Assembly (NCBI RefSeq): GCF_037076525.1
Contig: NZ_AP029018.1
Coordinates: forward strand, 1,364,001 to 1,428,000
Direction: 5' to 3'
Source: Selenomonas sp. TAMA-11512
GTDB lineage: Bacteria; Bacillota; Negativicutes; Selenomonadales; Selenomonadaceae
Length of the DNA: 64,000 bases
Shown: one piece after another, positions 21,894-31,381 of the stretch
How the letters are laid out: every line of letters starts with the position of its first letter
How positions within the stretch are numbered: position 1 is the first letter of the stretch
Made by a program: the position numbers and the translations under genes
The notes under the pieces: generated by a model
Seen by the model: only the letters and a program-made list of their open reading frames with translations
What the model was told of the DNA's origin: nothing
Database searches by the model: none

Positions 21894-23009
21894 ATGAACT
21901 ATCGCAAACGCGGAGACAAATGGTATTTTGAAATCAGCTTTACCGATCCGGAGACGGGAACGCGCAAGCGCATCAGCCGTGTCGGCGGAACGACAAAAGC
22001 CGATGCCGCCCGCGCCGCTCGTATTACACTCGCAAAGCATACCGATACCATCGGTCGTTGGCAAGAGCCGGCTGCGATGTCCTATTCCGACTTCTTTTCC
22101 ATATTCATGGACGAGTATGTAGAAGTCAAGCTCCGCCCGGCGACAGTCAATACCTACAGAGGCGTTGCAAAGAACCATATTCTTCCCGTCGTCGGTGACG
22201 TGCGTCTGGCAGACCTCACGCCCCGTCTCTTTCAGAACACGGTCAATGCGCTTATCGGCAAGCTGTCGCATGGTTCTATCCAGTCCGTCGTCTTTATCAT
22301 CAAGAGCTCTATGCGCTATGCCGTGGACGTGTGCATGTTCCTGCCGTCCAATCCCGCCCGTGCTCTGACGGCCCCGCCCGCTGATGCGCCTAAAAAGAAG
22401 TCGCATGTCTTTACCTGCGATGAAATGACAGCCATCTTCCGGAAGTTTCCGGAGAACCATCGATTCCATATGGCGATCATGTTGTCCTACCACACCGGCA
22501 TGCGTCTCGGTGAGTGCCTGGCGCTTCGATGGGCGGATGTGCATCTGAAAGAGCGCGAAATATTCATCCATACGACGCTTTACGACCATCGAGGGGAAAG
22601 CCTTGTCCAATCCTTCCCGAAGACGAACAGCTCGATCCGCACCGTCCCCATCGATAAAAAGCTTACCTCTGCCCTGCGTCATCAAAAGAAGTGGCAGATG
22701 GAGCAGCGCCTTGCCTTTCCGGATGAGTGGCGCGGTTCAGACTTCGTATGCACAAGAGAAGACGGCCGCAATCTCACGTCCGACGATATGCGCTATTTCG
22801 GCCAATGGTGCAATGCCGTCCTCGGAAATGGCACGTTCCACTCCCTGCGCCATACACACGCCACGATGTCCCTTGAGGCCGGCGAGGATATCGAGCTTGT
22901 CTCTAAACGCCTTGGCCACAGCTCCATCAACACGACTGCCAAAGTCTATTCGCACGTCCTTGACAAGCGCAAGGAGAAATCTCGACAGCTGCTCGATGAA
23001 ATACTATGA
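21894..23009 (+). CDS. int: Prophage tyrosine integrase
   Basis: 371 residues. N-terminal arm-binding domain (YRKRGDKWYFEISFTDPETG), core-binding SAM-like domain (about 63-165) and catalytic domain. Catalytic residues visible: Arg in HTGMRLGECLALRW (about residue 205), His-x-x-Arg in HSLRHTHATM (about 315), His in LGHSSINTTAKVY, and Tyr in KVYSHV (about 351). It integrates and excises the prophage. TGGGAGG precedes the ATG. It is the last prophage gene on the right; host genes start 380 bp further. The integration target is not a tRNA gene visible here. Confidence 0.93.
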   Translation: MNYRKRGDKWYFEISFTDPETGTRKRISRVGGTTKADAARAARITLAKHTDTIGRWQEPAAMSYSDFFSIFMDEYVEVKLRPATVNTYRGVAKNHILPVVGDVRLADLTPRLFQNTVNALIGKLSHGSIQSVVFIIKSSMRYAVDVCMFLPSNPARALTAPPADAPKKKSHVFTCDEMTAIFRKFPENHRFHMAIMLSYHTGMRLGECLALRWADVHLKEREIFIHTTLYDHRGESLVQSFPKTNSSIRTVPIDKKLTSALRHQKKWQMEQRLAFPDEWRGSDFVCTREDGRNLTSDDMRYFGQWCNAVLGNGTFHSLRHTHATMSLEAGEDIELVSKRLGHSSINTTAKVYSHVLDKRKEKSRQLLDEIL

Positions 23010-23386
23010 CGGCGAAATCCATGCTTCGCCGTCATAAGGTGGCAAAACACCTCTCAATCCCTTGTGTAATGCGGGTATTCGCCGTCGGATAAATTATCGG
23101 AAGTTGTTTTTATGTACTTTTATAGATTGCTATGAAATGCTTTCTAACCCTTGATTTTCCTGGACTTAACAAGGAAGGCTCTCATATTTTGCTTTATGAG
23201 TTTTCATGTGCGCATAAAACTGCGGCGGCAAAATGACGGCAAAACTCGCCTTATTATAATAAGCTTACCTCAAGTTTACAGATATCTTACTTTCTTTTAC
23301 AATCATCTTCTGTTATACTGTAGACAAATAATAAGGCTTGAATCGACAAGTATTAACCGTTATTTACTAAGGAGGGACGGATTGTT
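23010..23386. other. Non-coding prophage-host junction
   Basis: About 377 bp without a supported gene. It starts with a stem-loop over the integrase stop (GACGGCGAA/TTCGCCGTC, 23008-23033) and contains GTGGCAAAAC (about 23040) and CGGCAAAATGACGGCAAAAC (about 23226), repeats of CGGCAAAA that could be integrase arm sites. The right attachment site must lie here, but the core cannot be named because the left end is outside the window. Confidence 0.5.
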
Positions 23387-24064
23387 ATGGTTAAGTTCAC
23401 TTATTACGGACATGCTTGTTTTTTGCTCGAGAATGATCATTGTAAAATCCTCACAGATCCGTTTTTAACAGGAAATCCTCTTGCCGCGATTGCTCCTGAT
23501 ATTGTTGAGGCAGATTACATTCTGCTATCCCACGCACATAGCGATCATCTGGGTGATGCTCCTGAAATTGCGAAGCGCACGGAAGCTACTGTGGTTGGAA
23601 TACCGGAGGTATTAGCTGTTTGTACCGAACGTATGGATGATATAAAAACACATCCAATGAACATCGGCGGCTCCTGTAAAACAAGCTTTGGAAAATTGCG
23701 GATGACACTTGCCATTCACAGCTCCGGTGTTGCCGGAGGGATTGCTTGCGGATACGTTATCAAAATTGACGGCATGCATATTTATTTTGCCGGGGATACA
23801 GCTTTATTTCAAGGCATGCAGGTGATCGGTCAAAAAGAATCCATTGATTATGCTGTACTCCCCATCGGTGATAACTATACGATGGGATTGGAAGATGCCG
23901 CCCTGGCTGCACAGTGGTTAAACACACGAAATGTGATTCCTATTCATTATAATACATGGCCTATCATCGAACAGGATGTCGATAAATATAAAGAGCTTAC
24001 CGAGCGTTTGACAAGGGCAACTGTCCATATTGTCAAACCGGGAGAAAGCCTGCGTCTTGCATGA
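23387..24064 (+). CDS. UPF0173 metal-dependent hydrolase
   Basis: 225 residues, the standard length of this metallo-beta-lactamase-fold family. Start MVKFTYYGHACFLLE, metal motif SHAHSDHLGD (about residue 47), then YFAGDTALF and IPIHYNTWP supply the later metal ligands. The substrate is unknown for the family. GGAGGGACGG precedes the ATG. The stop overlaps miaA (ATGA), so they are co-translated; this is the first host gene after the prophage, with miaA, dut and an Rrf2 gene downstream. Confidence 0.9.
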   Translation: MVKFTYYGHACFLLENDHCKILTDPFLTGNPLAAIAPDIVEADYILLSHAHSDHLGDAPEIAKRTEATVVGIPEVLAVCTERMDDIKTHPMNIGGSCKTSFGKLRMTLAIHSSGVAGGIACGYVIKIDGMHIYFAGDTALFQGMQVIGQKESIDYAVLPIGDNYTMGLEDAALAAQWLNTRNVIPIHYNTWPIIEQDVDKYKELTERLTRATVHIVKPGESLRLA

Positions 24065-25002
24065 AGTCTTTTATAGTTGTTCTTCTTGGAGCCACAGCGG
24101 TTGGAAAAACAGCCCTTTCTATCTTGCTTGCCAAGGCATTGCATGCGGAAATCATTTCTTGTGATTCGATGCTTTTATATCAAGGCTTTGATATTGGAAC
24201 CGCAAAGCCCACTGTGGATGAAAGACAGGGTATCCCCCACCATCTTTTGGATTGTTTAGAGCCGGGAGCTTCTTTTAATGCAGCGAATTTTTGTCGACTT
24301 TCTCAGGAAAAGATGCGTGAAATCTCTTCCCGAGGTAATCTCCCTCTTTTGGTGGGAGGTACAGGGCTCTATATGAAGTCCTTTTTAGAAGGTTATGCCT
24401 TTAATACAACAAAAGAAAATGCTTCCTATCGAAAATATTTAGAATCGATTGCCCTGGAAAAAGGAAATTCACATCTGCATCAACTATTGCAGACAGTTGA
24501 TTTGAAAACCGCAGAGCGCTTGCATAAAAATGATACAAGGCGCATCATACGAGCTCTTGAGGTTGCAAGAGAAAACGAGCAAATATCCCAAGAAAAAGCA
24601 TCCACTTTACCGATATATCCAAGCTTTGTAATCGGGATTACCCGACCGCGAAAAGAAATTTATGATCGAATCCATAAACGCATTGATCAGATGCTTTCCG
24701 ATGGTCTTTTAGAGGAAATACGCCGGCTTTTAGCTTCCGGTGTTCCGGCGGATACGCAGGCAATGCAGGCGATTGGATACAAGGAGTTAATCCCCTACTT
24801 ATTCGGTGATGTCTCTTTGGAGGATGCTGTGCAAGAGCTCAAGAAAAACACGAGACATTTTGCAAAGCGACAAATAACGTGGTTTCGAAAAATGCCCTAC
24901 ATCCATTGGTACGAAGCATCACAGGATCAGGATGTGCTTCTCCGCAAGATTATATGGGATATAAAACACTGTAAAGAATCGGAGGCATTTCATCTTGCGT
25001 AA
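24061..25002 (+). CDS. miaA: tRNA dimethylallyltransferase
   Basis: 313 residues. It puts an isopentenyl group on adenosine 37 of tRNAs reading UNN codons. P-loop GATAVGKTALS, then DSMLLYQGFDIGTAKP, the loop LLVGGTGLYMKS and the late IGYKELIPYL with KRQITWFRK, all hallmarks of MiaA. It overlaps the upstream hydrolase by 4 bp and the dUTPase start by 8 bp. Confidence 0.95.
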   Translation: MKSFIVVLLGATAVGKTALSILLAKALHAEIISCDSMLLYQGFDIGTAKPTVDERQGIPHHLLDCLEPGASFNAANFCRLSQEKMREISSRGNLPLLVGGTGLYMKSFLEGYAFNTTKENASYRKYLESIALEKGNSHLHQLLQTVDLKTAERLHKNDTRRIIRALEVARENEQISQEKASTLPIYPSFVIGITRPRKEIYDRIHKRIDQMLSDGLLEEIRRLLASGVPADTQAMQAIGYKELIPYLFGDVSLEDAVQELKKNTRHFAKRQITWFRKMPYIHWYEASQDQDVLLRKIIWDIKHCKESEAFHLA

Positions 25003-25447
25003 AAGAGGTTTTGAAATAGCAAAGGAATATACAGCTGCAAATATTATTTTACCTGCACGTAAAACGGCGCGGAGTGCCGGCTATGATTTAGCTGCTGCCG
25101 CAGATATAGTATTAAAGTCCATGCGCATCACTCTTGTGCCGACAGGACTCAAGGCGTATATGCAGCCGGATGAATATCTTGGTATTCATATTCGTTCGAG
25201 CCTTGCTTTAAAACATGGTCTTTCTTTAATCAATAATGTAGGTATCGTTGATTCTGATTACTATGAAAATGAGGACAATGATGGACATATTCTGCTTCCT
25301 GTAATGAATTTTGGGCAGCAGGACTTTTCTCTAAAGGCGGGAATGCGTATAGCGCAAGGTATTTTTTACAAATATCTTACCGCGGACAATGAGCAGCAGA
25401 ATGAACTCATACAACGGACGGGTGGATTTGGATCTACAGGTATATGA
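24995..25447 (+). CDS. dut: dUTP diphosphatase
   Basis: 150 residues. Cleaves dUTP to dUMP and pyrophosphate, keeping uracil out of DNA; trimeric. Motif 1 AGYDLAAA, motif 2 IRSSLALKHGL, motif 3 NVGIVDSDYY, motif 4 near RIAQGIFYKY, and the C-terminal motif 5 RTGGFGSTG. It begins with TTG inside the end of miaA, 9 bases after GGAGG; no ATG is available. The motif-4 area replaces the usual Q-x-[IV] with QGIF, a tolerated variation. Confidence 0.92.
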   Translation: MRKRGFEIAKEYTAANIILPARKTARSAGYDLAAAADIVLKSMRITLVPTGLKAYMQPDEYLGIHIRSSLALKHGLSLINNVGIVDSDYYENEDNDGHILLPVMNFGQQDFSLKAGMRIAQGIFYKYLTADNEQQNELIQRTGGFGSTGI

Positions 25448-25470
25448 TTTATTTATAGGAGATGCTGGCC

Positions 25471-25902
25471 GTGAAAATATCTACAAGAGGTCGTTATGGA
25501 GTAACCGCCCTGTATGCCTTAGCGCTTCATAATGGTGAGGGGGCTATTCCATTAAAGGTCATCGCGGAAAGTCAGGGCATCCCGGAAACTTACTTAGAGC
25601 AGCTAATGGGAACACTTCGACATGCCGGTTTTGTAAAGAGTATTCGCGGTGCACAGGGCGGTTATATGTTGGCGAAATCTCCCAATGAAATTACGATTGC
25701 TCATATCATTGAAGCGATGGAAGGTCCGATTGCCCTTGTCGACTGTCTGTTGACGAGCGCAGATGATGAAGAACAATTTTGTGAAAAAGCAAGTGATTGT
25801 GCAACCCGCGTGGTTTGGGAAAAAGTTTGCAACAGCATATCAGACGTTCTAAATGCGATTACACTGGCAGATCTCTGTAAAAATGGAAAACGCTACGCCT
25901 AA
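25471..25902 (+). CDS. Rrf2-family transcriptional regulator
   Basis: 143 residues. MKISTRGRYGVTALYALALH with the winged helix (SQGIPETYLEQLMGTLRHAG, then GAQGGYMLAK) is typical of Rrf2 proteins (IscR, CymR). Three cysteines follow in the effector part (VDCLL, QFCEKASDC), so it may hold an Fe-S cluster like IscR. I choose GTG 25471 as start: AGGAG is 9 bases upstream, whereas an ATG at 25462 overlaps that site. The last codons lie inside a 57-bp palindrome that also ends aspS. Confidence 0.88.
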   Translation: MKISTRGRYGVTALYALALHNGEGAIPLKVIAESQGIPETYLEQLMGTLRHAGFVKSIRGAQGGYMLAKSPNEITIAHIIEAMEGPIALVDCLLTSADDEEQFCEKASDCATRVVWEKVCNSISDVLNAITLADLCKNGKRYA

Positions 25903-25947
25903 AAACAGCCTCGGTCATTATGACTGAGGCTGTTTTTAGGCGTAGCG
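25891..25947. terminator. 57-bp bidirectional terminator palindrome
   Basis: Two 28-base arms around a 1-base loop with one G-T pair: CGCTACGCCTAAAAACAGCC on the left and GGCTGTTTTTAGGCGTAGCG on the right. T-runs flank the stem on both strands, so it can end rrf2 (plus) and aspS (minus). The left arm includes the last codons and stop of rrf2. Confidence 0.92.
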
Positions 25948-25980
25948 CCACTCTCTCAATGAAAAACAAAATCTTGGTTT

Positions 25981-27777
25981 TTAGGCGTCTTCTCTTTTTT
26001 TGACAACGGATTTAATTGCAAGTTCTCTGAGCTGCTTTGCATCAACTTCGGAGGGTGCGTGACTCATGATATCCGAGGCACTTTGCGTCTTTGGAAAAGC
26101 AATGACATCGCGAATAGACTTGCGCTTCGCCATAATCATGACAAGCCGGTCAAGGCCAAACGCTATCCCACCGTGTGGCGGTGTACCGTACTCAAAGGCA
26201 TCCATCATGAATCCGAACTTCTGACGTGCCTCTTCTTTGGTAAGGCCGATTGCTTCAAAGACTTTTTCCTGCAGATCGCTATTGTAGATACGGAGACTTC
26301 CGCCGCCGATTTCTACACCATTCAAGACCATATCATAGGCAATCGCTTTGACTCGTCCCGGGTCGGATTGCAGGAATTCAACATCTTCATGACGAGGTGT
26401 CGTAAACGGATGGTGCATAGCCTTCCAGCGCTTGTCTTCCTCGCTGTACTCAAACATCGGGAAGTCTGTAACCCACAGGAAGCGAAGCGCCTCCGGATCG
26501 ATAAGATTACGGCGACGTGCCATCTCAAGACGAAGCGCACCAAGTGCCTGCGCAACAACAGAGGACTTATCGGCAATAACAAGAAGCAGATCTCCTGTCT
26601 TTGCCCCTGTTGCCTTCTTAATTTCTTCAAAAGTTTCATCCGAGTAGAATTTTTTGAATGGAGACTTGATACCTTCCTCGGTATACTGAATCCATGCCAG
26701 TCCTTTCGCACCATAGCCCTGGACATATTCGACAAGTCCGTCAAGCTCGCGACGCGGGATATTTGCATAATCCTCTACATTGATGACCTTGACCTGTCCG
26801 CCGTTTTCCAAGACAGAGGCAAAGACCTTAAAATCCGAGCCTTTAACATACGCGGAGATATCCATGAGCTCCATGCCAAAACGAAGATCCGGCTTATCGG
26901 AGCCAAATCGGCGCATCGCTTCTTCCCAAGTCATGCGCTGAAACGGTGTCTCAACTTTCTTGCCAAGTGTTTTATCGAAGATATCGACAATGAGCCCTTC
27001 CATAAGTGCAAGTATCTCGTCTTGGCTCATAAAGCTCGTTTCAATATCAAGCTGTGTAAACTCCGGCTGACGATCGGCACGAAGATCCTCATCACGGAAA
27101 CAGCGCACAATCTGGAAATACTTCTCCAGCCCGGAAACCATCAGAATCTGCTTAAAAATCTGTGGGGACTGCGGAAGTGCATAGAACTTGCCGGTGTTTA
27201 GACGGCTCGGCACGAGGAAGTCTCGAGCGCCTTCCGGCGTTGACTTGCAAAGCATCGGTGTCTCAATCTCCAAGAAGTCATGCGCATCAAAGAAATCACG
27301 CATGACTTTTGTGACTTTATGGCGCAGAATGAGGTTTGCCTGCATTTCCGGTCGACGAAGGTCAAGATAGCGGTACTTTAGGCGTAAGTTCTCGTCAACA
27401 TCAATACCATCCTGAATATAAAAAGGAGGTGTCTTCGCAGTGTTTAGGATACGAAGCTCCGTACATATGACCTCAATTGTACCGGTCTCCATATGTGGAT
27501 TGATGCTCTCTTCTGAGCGTGCACGCACATCTCCCCTGACAGCTATTACAAACTCATTACGAAGGGTTTCCGCCTCGTGGAAAGCCGTCTCTCCCATCGT
27601 CGCCGCATCAAAAACAATCTGTACGAGACCGGATCGATCACGCATGTCTACAAAAATCAAACCGCCGTGGTCACGACGACGAGATACCCAACCGCAAAGC
27701 GTTATCTCCCTGCCGACCTCTGTCTCGCTGACGTTTCCACAGGCATTGGATCTTTTCATACCTTCTAATGTTTGCAT
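25981..27777 (-). CDS. aspS: Aspartyl-tRNA synthetase
   Basis: 598 residues, class II synthetase of the bacterial type with anticodon-binding OB fold (about 15-105; ITLCGWVSRRRDHGGLIFVD), catalytic core with motif 2 FRDEDLRADRQPEFTQLDIE (about 218), the GAD insertion domain (about 300-410) and motif 3 GIAFGLDRLVMI. It charges tRNA-Asp, perhaps also tRNA-Asn. Its ATG overlaps the stop of hisS (TAATG). Confidence 0.96.
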   Translation of the reverse strand: MQTLEGMKRSNACGNVSETEVGREITLCGWVSRRRDHGGLIFVDMRDRSGLVQIVFDAATMGETAFHEAETLRNEFVIAVRGDVRARSEESINPHMETGTIEVICTELRILNTAKTPPFYIQDGIDVDENLRLKYRYLDLRRPEMQANLILRHKVTKVMRDFFDAHDFLEIETPMLCKSTPEGARDFLVPSRLNTGKFYALPQSPQIFKQILMVSGLEKYFQIVRCFRDEDLRADRQPEFTQLDIETSFMSQDEILALMEGLIVDIFDKTLGKKVETPFQRMTWEEAMRRFGSDKPDLRFGMELMDISAYVKGSDFKVFASVLENGGQVKVINVEDYANIPRRELDGLVEYVQGYGAKGLAWIQYTEEGIKSPFKKFYSDETFEEIKKATGAKTGDLLLVIADKSSVVAQALGALRLEMARRRNLIDPEALRFLWVTDFPMFEYSEEDKRWKAMHHPFTTPRHEDVEFLQSDPGRVKAIAYDMVLNGVEIGGGSLRIYNSDLQEKVFEAIGLTKEEARQKFGFMMDAFEYGTPPHGGIAFGLDRLVMIMAKRKSIRDVIAFPKTQSASDIMSHAPSEVDAKQLRELAIKSVVKKREDA

Positions 27778-29042
27778 TACCTGTCCACCTCATTACAAAT
27801 TTTATCGATTAGATCAACTTCGTTTACAGTTTCCTGCTCACTCTTTGCCATATCGCGAAGAGAAACAATCCCTGCTGCTATTTCATCATCACCTAAAATT
27901 GCAGTAAAACGAGCACCATATTTGTTTGCCTGCTTCATTTGGGCTTTCATACTTCGTCCACGAAAATCCATCTGCGCTTTGAGCCCGCGTTTACGCGCGG
28001 CATCGAGAAGAGAAAATGCATGGAGCTGTGCAGCATCACCAAGAGCAACAAAAAATACATCGATATATTCTGCGTTACTCTTAAGGAGCGCTTGCTTCTC
28101 CAGGGCTAAAAGCGCACGCTCCAAGCCGACGGCAAATCCAATACCGGGAATCGCCGGACCACCTATCTCTTGGACGAGACCATCATAGCGACCGCCGCCT
28201 GCCACAGCACTCTGTGCGCCTAGAGGCAGATACTTGATTTCAAATGCCGTCTTTGTATAGTAGTCAAGACCGCGCACAAGGCGTAAATCTATGATAAACG
28301 GTACTTTGGCTGCTGTCAAGAAGCGTTGTACCGATTCAAAATGCGTGCGGCAGTCATCATCAAGGTAGTTTATAATATTCGGCGCATCCTTGGAAATCTC
28401 TGCATCATATTCGTTTTTGCAGTCCAGCAGACGCAATGGATTTCGCTCAAATCTTGATTTGCAATCCGTGCACATCTTCTCAAGATGCGGGCGAAAATAC
28501 TCCTGCAGAGCCTTTCTATATGCGGCACGACAGTTCGGACAACCGACGGAATTCAGATGCAATTCAAGATCGGTAAGTCCCAATGTTTCCAAAAGCGTAT
28601 AAGCAAGTAAAACGACTTCCGCATCCAGTGCCGGCGCACTTTCTCCAAGCGCCTCAACACCGAACTGGTGAAACTCTCGAAACCGACCGGCCTGCGGGCG
28701 GTCATAGCGAAACATGGAACCCATGTAAAACAGCTTTGTAAGACCACCATCTGCATAGAGTTTATTTTCGAGATAAGCTCGTACAACAGAAGCCGTATTC
28801 TCTGGACGCAGGGTCAAACTCTTGCCGCCACGATCATCGAAAGTATACATCTCTTTCTCAACAACATCGGTCGTATCACCGATACCGCGTTGGAAGAGCT
28901 CTGTATATTCAAACATAGGTGTGCGTATCTCCTGATAACCGAATTGTGCACACAATGTGCGAATATGCTGTTCCATCTTTAGCCAGTGCTCAACGGTATC
29001 CGGCAGAATATCTTTTGTTCCTCGTGGTTTGGTAATGACCAC
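27777..29042 (-). CDS. hisS: Histidyl-tRNA synthetase
   Basis: About 421 residues. The start ITKPRGTKDILPD is typical; motif 2 is FRYDRPQAGRFREFHQFG, and the histidine-specific motifs LVRGLDYYTKTAFE and AGGGRYDGL are present, with a C-terminal anticodon domain. I take the GTG at 29042, 6 bases after AAAGGAGCGG; a longer frame from 29078 lacks such a signal. hisS-aspS pairing is common in Firmicutes. Confidence 0.95.
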   Translation of the reverse strand: MVITKPRGTKDILPDTVEHWLKMEQHIRTLCAQFGYQEIRTPMFEYTELFQRGIGDTTDVVEKEMYTFDDRGGKSLTLRPENTASVVRAYLENKLYADGGLTKLFYMGSMFRYDRPQAGRFREFHQFGVEALGESAPALDAEVVLLAYTLLETLGLTDLELHLNSVGCPNCRAAYRKALQEYFRPHLEKMCTDCKSRFERNPLRLLDCKNEYDAEISKDAPNIINYLDDDCRTHFESVQRFLTAAKVPFIIDLRLVRGLDYYTKTAFEIKYLPLGAQSAVAGGGRYDGLVQEIGGPAIPGIGFAVGLERALLALEKQALLKSNAEYIDVFFVALGDAAQLHAFSLLDAARKRGLKAQMDFRGRSMKAQMKQANKYGARFTAILGDDEIAAGIVSLRDMAKSEQETVNEVDLIDKICNEVDR

Positions 29043-29119
29043 AATGCCGCTCCTTTCTTCAAGCCCATATAGTATCACCCACCGCAGACGTTGGTGTAAT
29101 TATGACTCCTGCAGTAGGA

Positions 29120-30631
29120 TTATAAAGGAGTGTATACCTCTTCTAAAAGGGCTGCTCTTTTTTCAATATATACATCGATATCACGAAGGTATGTAATCAT
29201 ATCCTTAGCGTTGAAAGCAGAGCGCATTCGCCTCTTGCTGTGATTGACGACCTTGCTTGTTGCGGCGCATCCCACTCCAATAATTGTCTGATTCTCCTCC
29301 ATGATCTGAATGTTGTAGATGCTCTCTTCACCCGGACGAGCACAGCCGACATTTTCCAAATCACCTGCCATATAGCCCTGACGATAGAGGTAATACGGCT
29401 GAAGCCCCGCCTCCAGCACCTGCCCCATCGCCTCATCAAACATTGCCTGAACCTCCTCATCCGCGGGAAGTTCATACGCTTCAAGGTGCATCTTGAGTAT
29501 GGAGCCGCGCTTGAGTGCCAAGGAATGGAGCGTCACATCCTCCGGATGAAGAGCCAGTACACGCCGCATTGTATCGCGTACATCATCTCTTGTTTCTCCG
29601 GGAAGGCCCAATATAATATCCATATTAACAGAAAAGTCACCGACTCCTTTTAGAAGCCGATACATCTCTTCCACGTTCTCCGGTGTATGGGCACGACCAA
29701 TTCGTCGAAGCGTCCTCGCCTGCATTGTCTGCGGATTAACGCTGACACGGGTCACACCCAGCGCAGCCATCGATTGTGCCTTAGCCTTCGTAATTGTATC
29801 CGGTCTGCCCGCTTCGACAGTGAACTCCACGGTTTCCGCACGATATAAAGACGAGCGAACGAGAGCAAGCATTTCATGGAAGACATTATCCGGAAGACTC
29901 GTAGGTGTTCCTCCACCGACATAGATTGTCTGTACTTTTAAACCATATCGATCGATTGCCTCTTTGGCTGCTTCTAAATCTTTTTTCCAAACAGCGAAAA
30001 AAGCGGACAGCTCCTCTTCGGTGGGTAAAATATAAGCCGGAAAAGAGCAGTATAAACATCTTGTTCTGCAGAAGGGAATGCCAACATAAACGCTTACGGT
30101 ACGGCTGTCCGATTGCGCCAAAAACGGCAATTGTCGAAAAGCCAATCGCGTCATATAGCGTGCCTTTTCGTAAGAGGCGCGATAGTGCTCGATAAGACGG
30201 TTTACAATCTCATCTTCCTCCATCCCGTCACGAATCAGCCGATGAACAATTTTCGTCGGTCGCACGCCATGCAATATCCCCCATGGAACAGGAAAAAAAT
30301 CAAAGTGTTTCAGCAATAGGTCATAGAGATTCCGCTTGATAAGGCGATGGCGAGCTGCTCTCGGATGCTCATCGGCACAGCCTTCCGACATTTTCTCCAA
30401 CACATCTTGACTGCCCCCGACATAACGTATTGTCAAGCAAGTCTTCACACGTACGATGGAATTCATGGAAATCTTATGCCGAATATCGAAAGCCGCAATT
30501 GCAGAGTTTCCCTGCAATTCAAAGTCGTCCGATGCGTCAATCACCGTAATCTTAAATAAATTCAAGACTTCTTTGATGACCTTTCGGACGACTTCTTCGT
30601 CACTGTCTATAAGTAATTGTTGTACCTTCAA
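29120..30631 (-). CDS. hemZ: Oxygen-independent coproporphyrinogen III dehydrogenase HemZ
   Basis: 503 residues. Radical SAM enzyme of haem synthesis. The cluster motif is FCRTRCLYCSFP (C-x3-C-x2-C, about residue 180), then VGGGTPTSL and VNPQTMQARTLRRIGRAHT, and NMDIILGLPGE. The long N-terminal extension (about 165 residues) separates HemZ from HemN. Its start overlaps the fur-type gene by 4 bp. Confidence 0.9.
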   Translation of the reverse strand: MKVQQLLIDSDEEVVRKVIKEVLNLFKITVIDASDDFELQGNSAIAAFDIRHKISMNSIVRVKTCLTIRYVGGSQDVLEKMSEGCADEHPRAARHRLIKRNLYDLLLKHFDFFPVPWGILHGVRPTKIVHRLIRDGMEEDEIVNRLIEHYRASYEKARYMTRLAFRQLPFLAQSDSRTVSVYVGIPFCRTRCLYCSFPAYILPTEEELSAFFAVWKKDLEAAKEAIDRYGLKVQTIYVGGGTPTSLPDNVFHEMLALVRSSLYRAETVEFTVEAGRPDTITKAKAQSMAALGVTRVSVNPQTMQARTLRRIGRAHTPENVEEMYRLLKGVGDFSVNMDIILGLPGETRDDVRDTMRRVLALHPEDVTLHSLALKRGSILKMHLEAYELPADEEVQAMFDEAMGQVLEAGLQPYYLYRQGYMAGDLENVGCARPGEESIYNIQIMEENQTIIGVGCAATSKVVNHSKRRMRSAFNAKDMITYLRDIDVYIEKRAALLEEVYTPL

Positions 30632-31077
30632 TGCTTTTTACAATCGTTGCAAAGGCCAAAAAATTTGACCTGATGATCATTGATCTGAAAATCGCACTTC
30701 TGCGCCACCGTCTTTTCAAGATTATCCAAAAGATCCTCTTGAAACTCGATAACCTTACCGCACTTTGTGCAGATCAAATGATGATGCTGATGCACACCGG
30801 GTTCAATATCCGATACTTCGTAGCGGCTGCAGCCATCACCAAACTCCATCTTCTGTAAGATTCCCAAGTCGTCTAATAGCTCCAGACTACGATAGACGGT
30901 TGCCAGGCCAATCTCCGACTGCTGCGAGCGTAAGATCCCATGCACATCCTCTGCACTGAGATGCTCGCCGGGATGGTCCATAAAAACCTGCAATACAATC
31001 TGCCGCTGTGGTGTAAGCTTGTGCTGACGCTCTTGAAGTCGTTTCTTCAAGTCGTCCATCGTAATCTTAATCGCCAT
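30628..31077 (-). CDS. Fur-family metal regulator
   Basis: 149 residues. N-terminal winged helix (LTPQRQIVLQVFMDHPGEHL, then SEIGLATVYRSLELL), metal site VHQHHHLICTKCGKVIEF, and the structural zinc pair CTKC with C-terminal CNDC. Could be Fur, PerR or Zur; the family member cannot be decided from these motifs. ATG 31077 has GAGGGAGAAC upstream. It overlaps hemZ, so haem synthesis may be co-expressed with a metal or peroxide regulator. A MITE-like element lies 44 bp upstream. Confidence 0.92.
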   Translation of the reverse strand: MAIKITMDDLKKRLQERQHKLTPQRQIVLQVFMDHPGEHLSAEDVHGILRSQQSEIGLATVYRSLELLDDLGILQKMEFGDGCSRYEVSDIEPGVHQHHHLICTKCGKVIEFQEDLLDNLEKTVAQKCDFQINDHQVKFFGLCNDCKKH

Positions 31078-31120
31078 AATGTTCTCCCTCAGTTCATTAT
31101 AAAATGAATGCATTACTTAA

Positions 31121-31280
31121 GGAAGCGCTGATAAAATGAAGTCTGTTAGATTGGTGTAGATTTTTCGTTCTATCAAGGAGGCAAACCGGACGCAGAGTGG
31201 TACTCTGTGGAGGATTTGCCGACGCAGAGAGAGCGGAAAAGATGCGCCAAGATGGCTGTGTTGCATTTATCAGTGCTTCC
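31121..31280. mobile_element. 160-bp MITE-like element, copy 1
   Basis: Bounded by inverted repeats GGAAGCGCTGATAAA and TTTATCAGTGCTTCC (14 of 15 paired). A second copy of the same 160-bp length and orientation is at 62111-62270, with seven differences. No transposase inside. It lies between the Fur-type gene and the MBL hydrolase, so it may carry or separate promoter parts. Flanking TA/TTAA-like bases suggest a Tc1/IS630-type parent, but the target duplication is not clean. Confidence 0.85.
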
Positions 31281-31381
31281 TATTACTCTTTATATCTTAT
31301 TGTAGCAATGATTTACATAAAAAGCTAGTGTAATTGGGAAGTTTTCCTTGATTATTTGCAATACCTGTTGGGAATCTTGTT

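Noticed and set aside
23010-23386. tRNA gene as integration target
   Set aside because: No cloverleaf or T-loop GTTCGAATC-type sequence could be found beside the integrase.
26059-27201. A 380-codon plus-strand open frame
   Set aside because: Complete antisense shadow of aspS, whose protein motifs are unmistakable.
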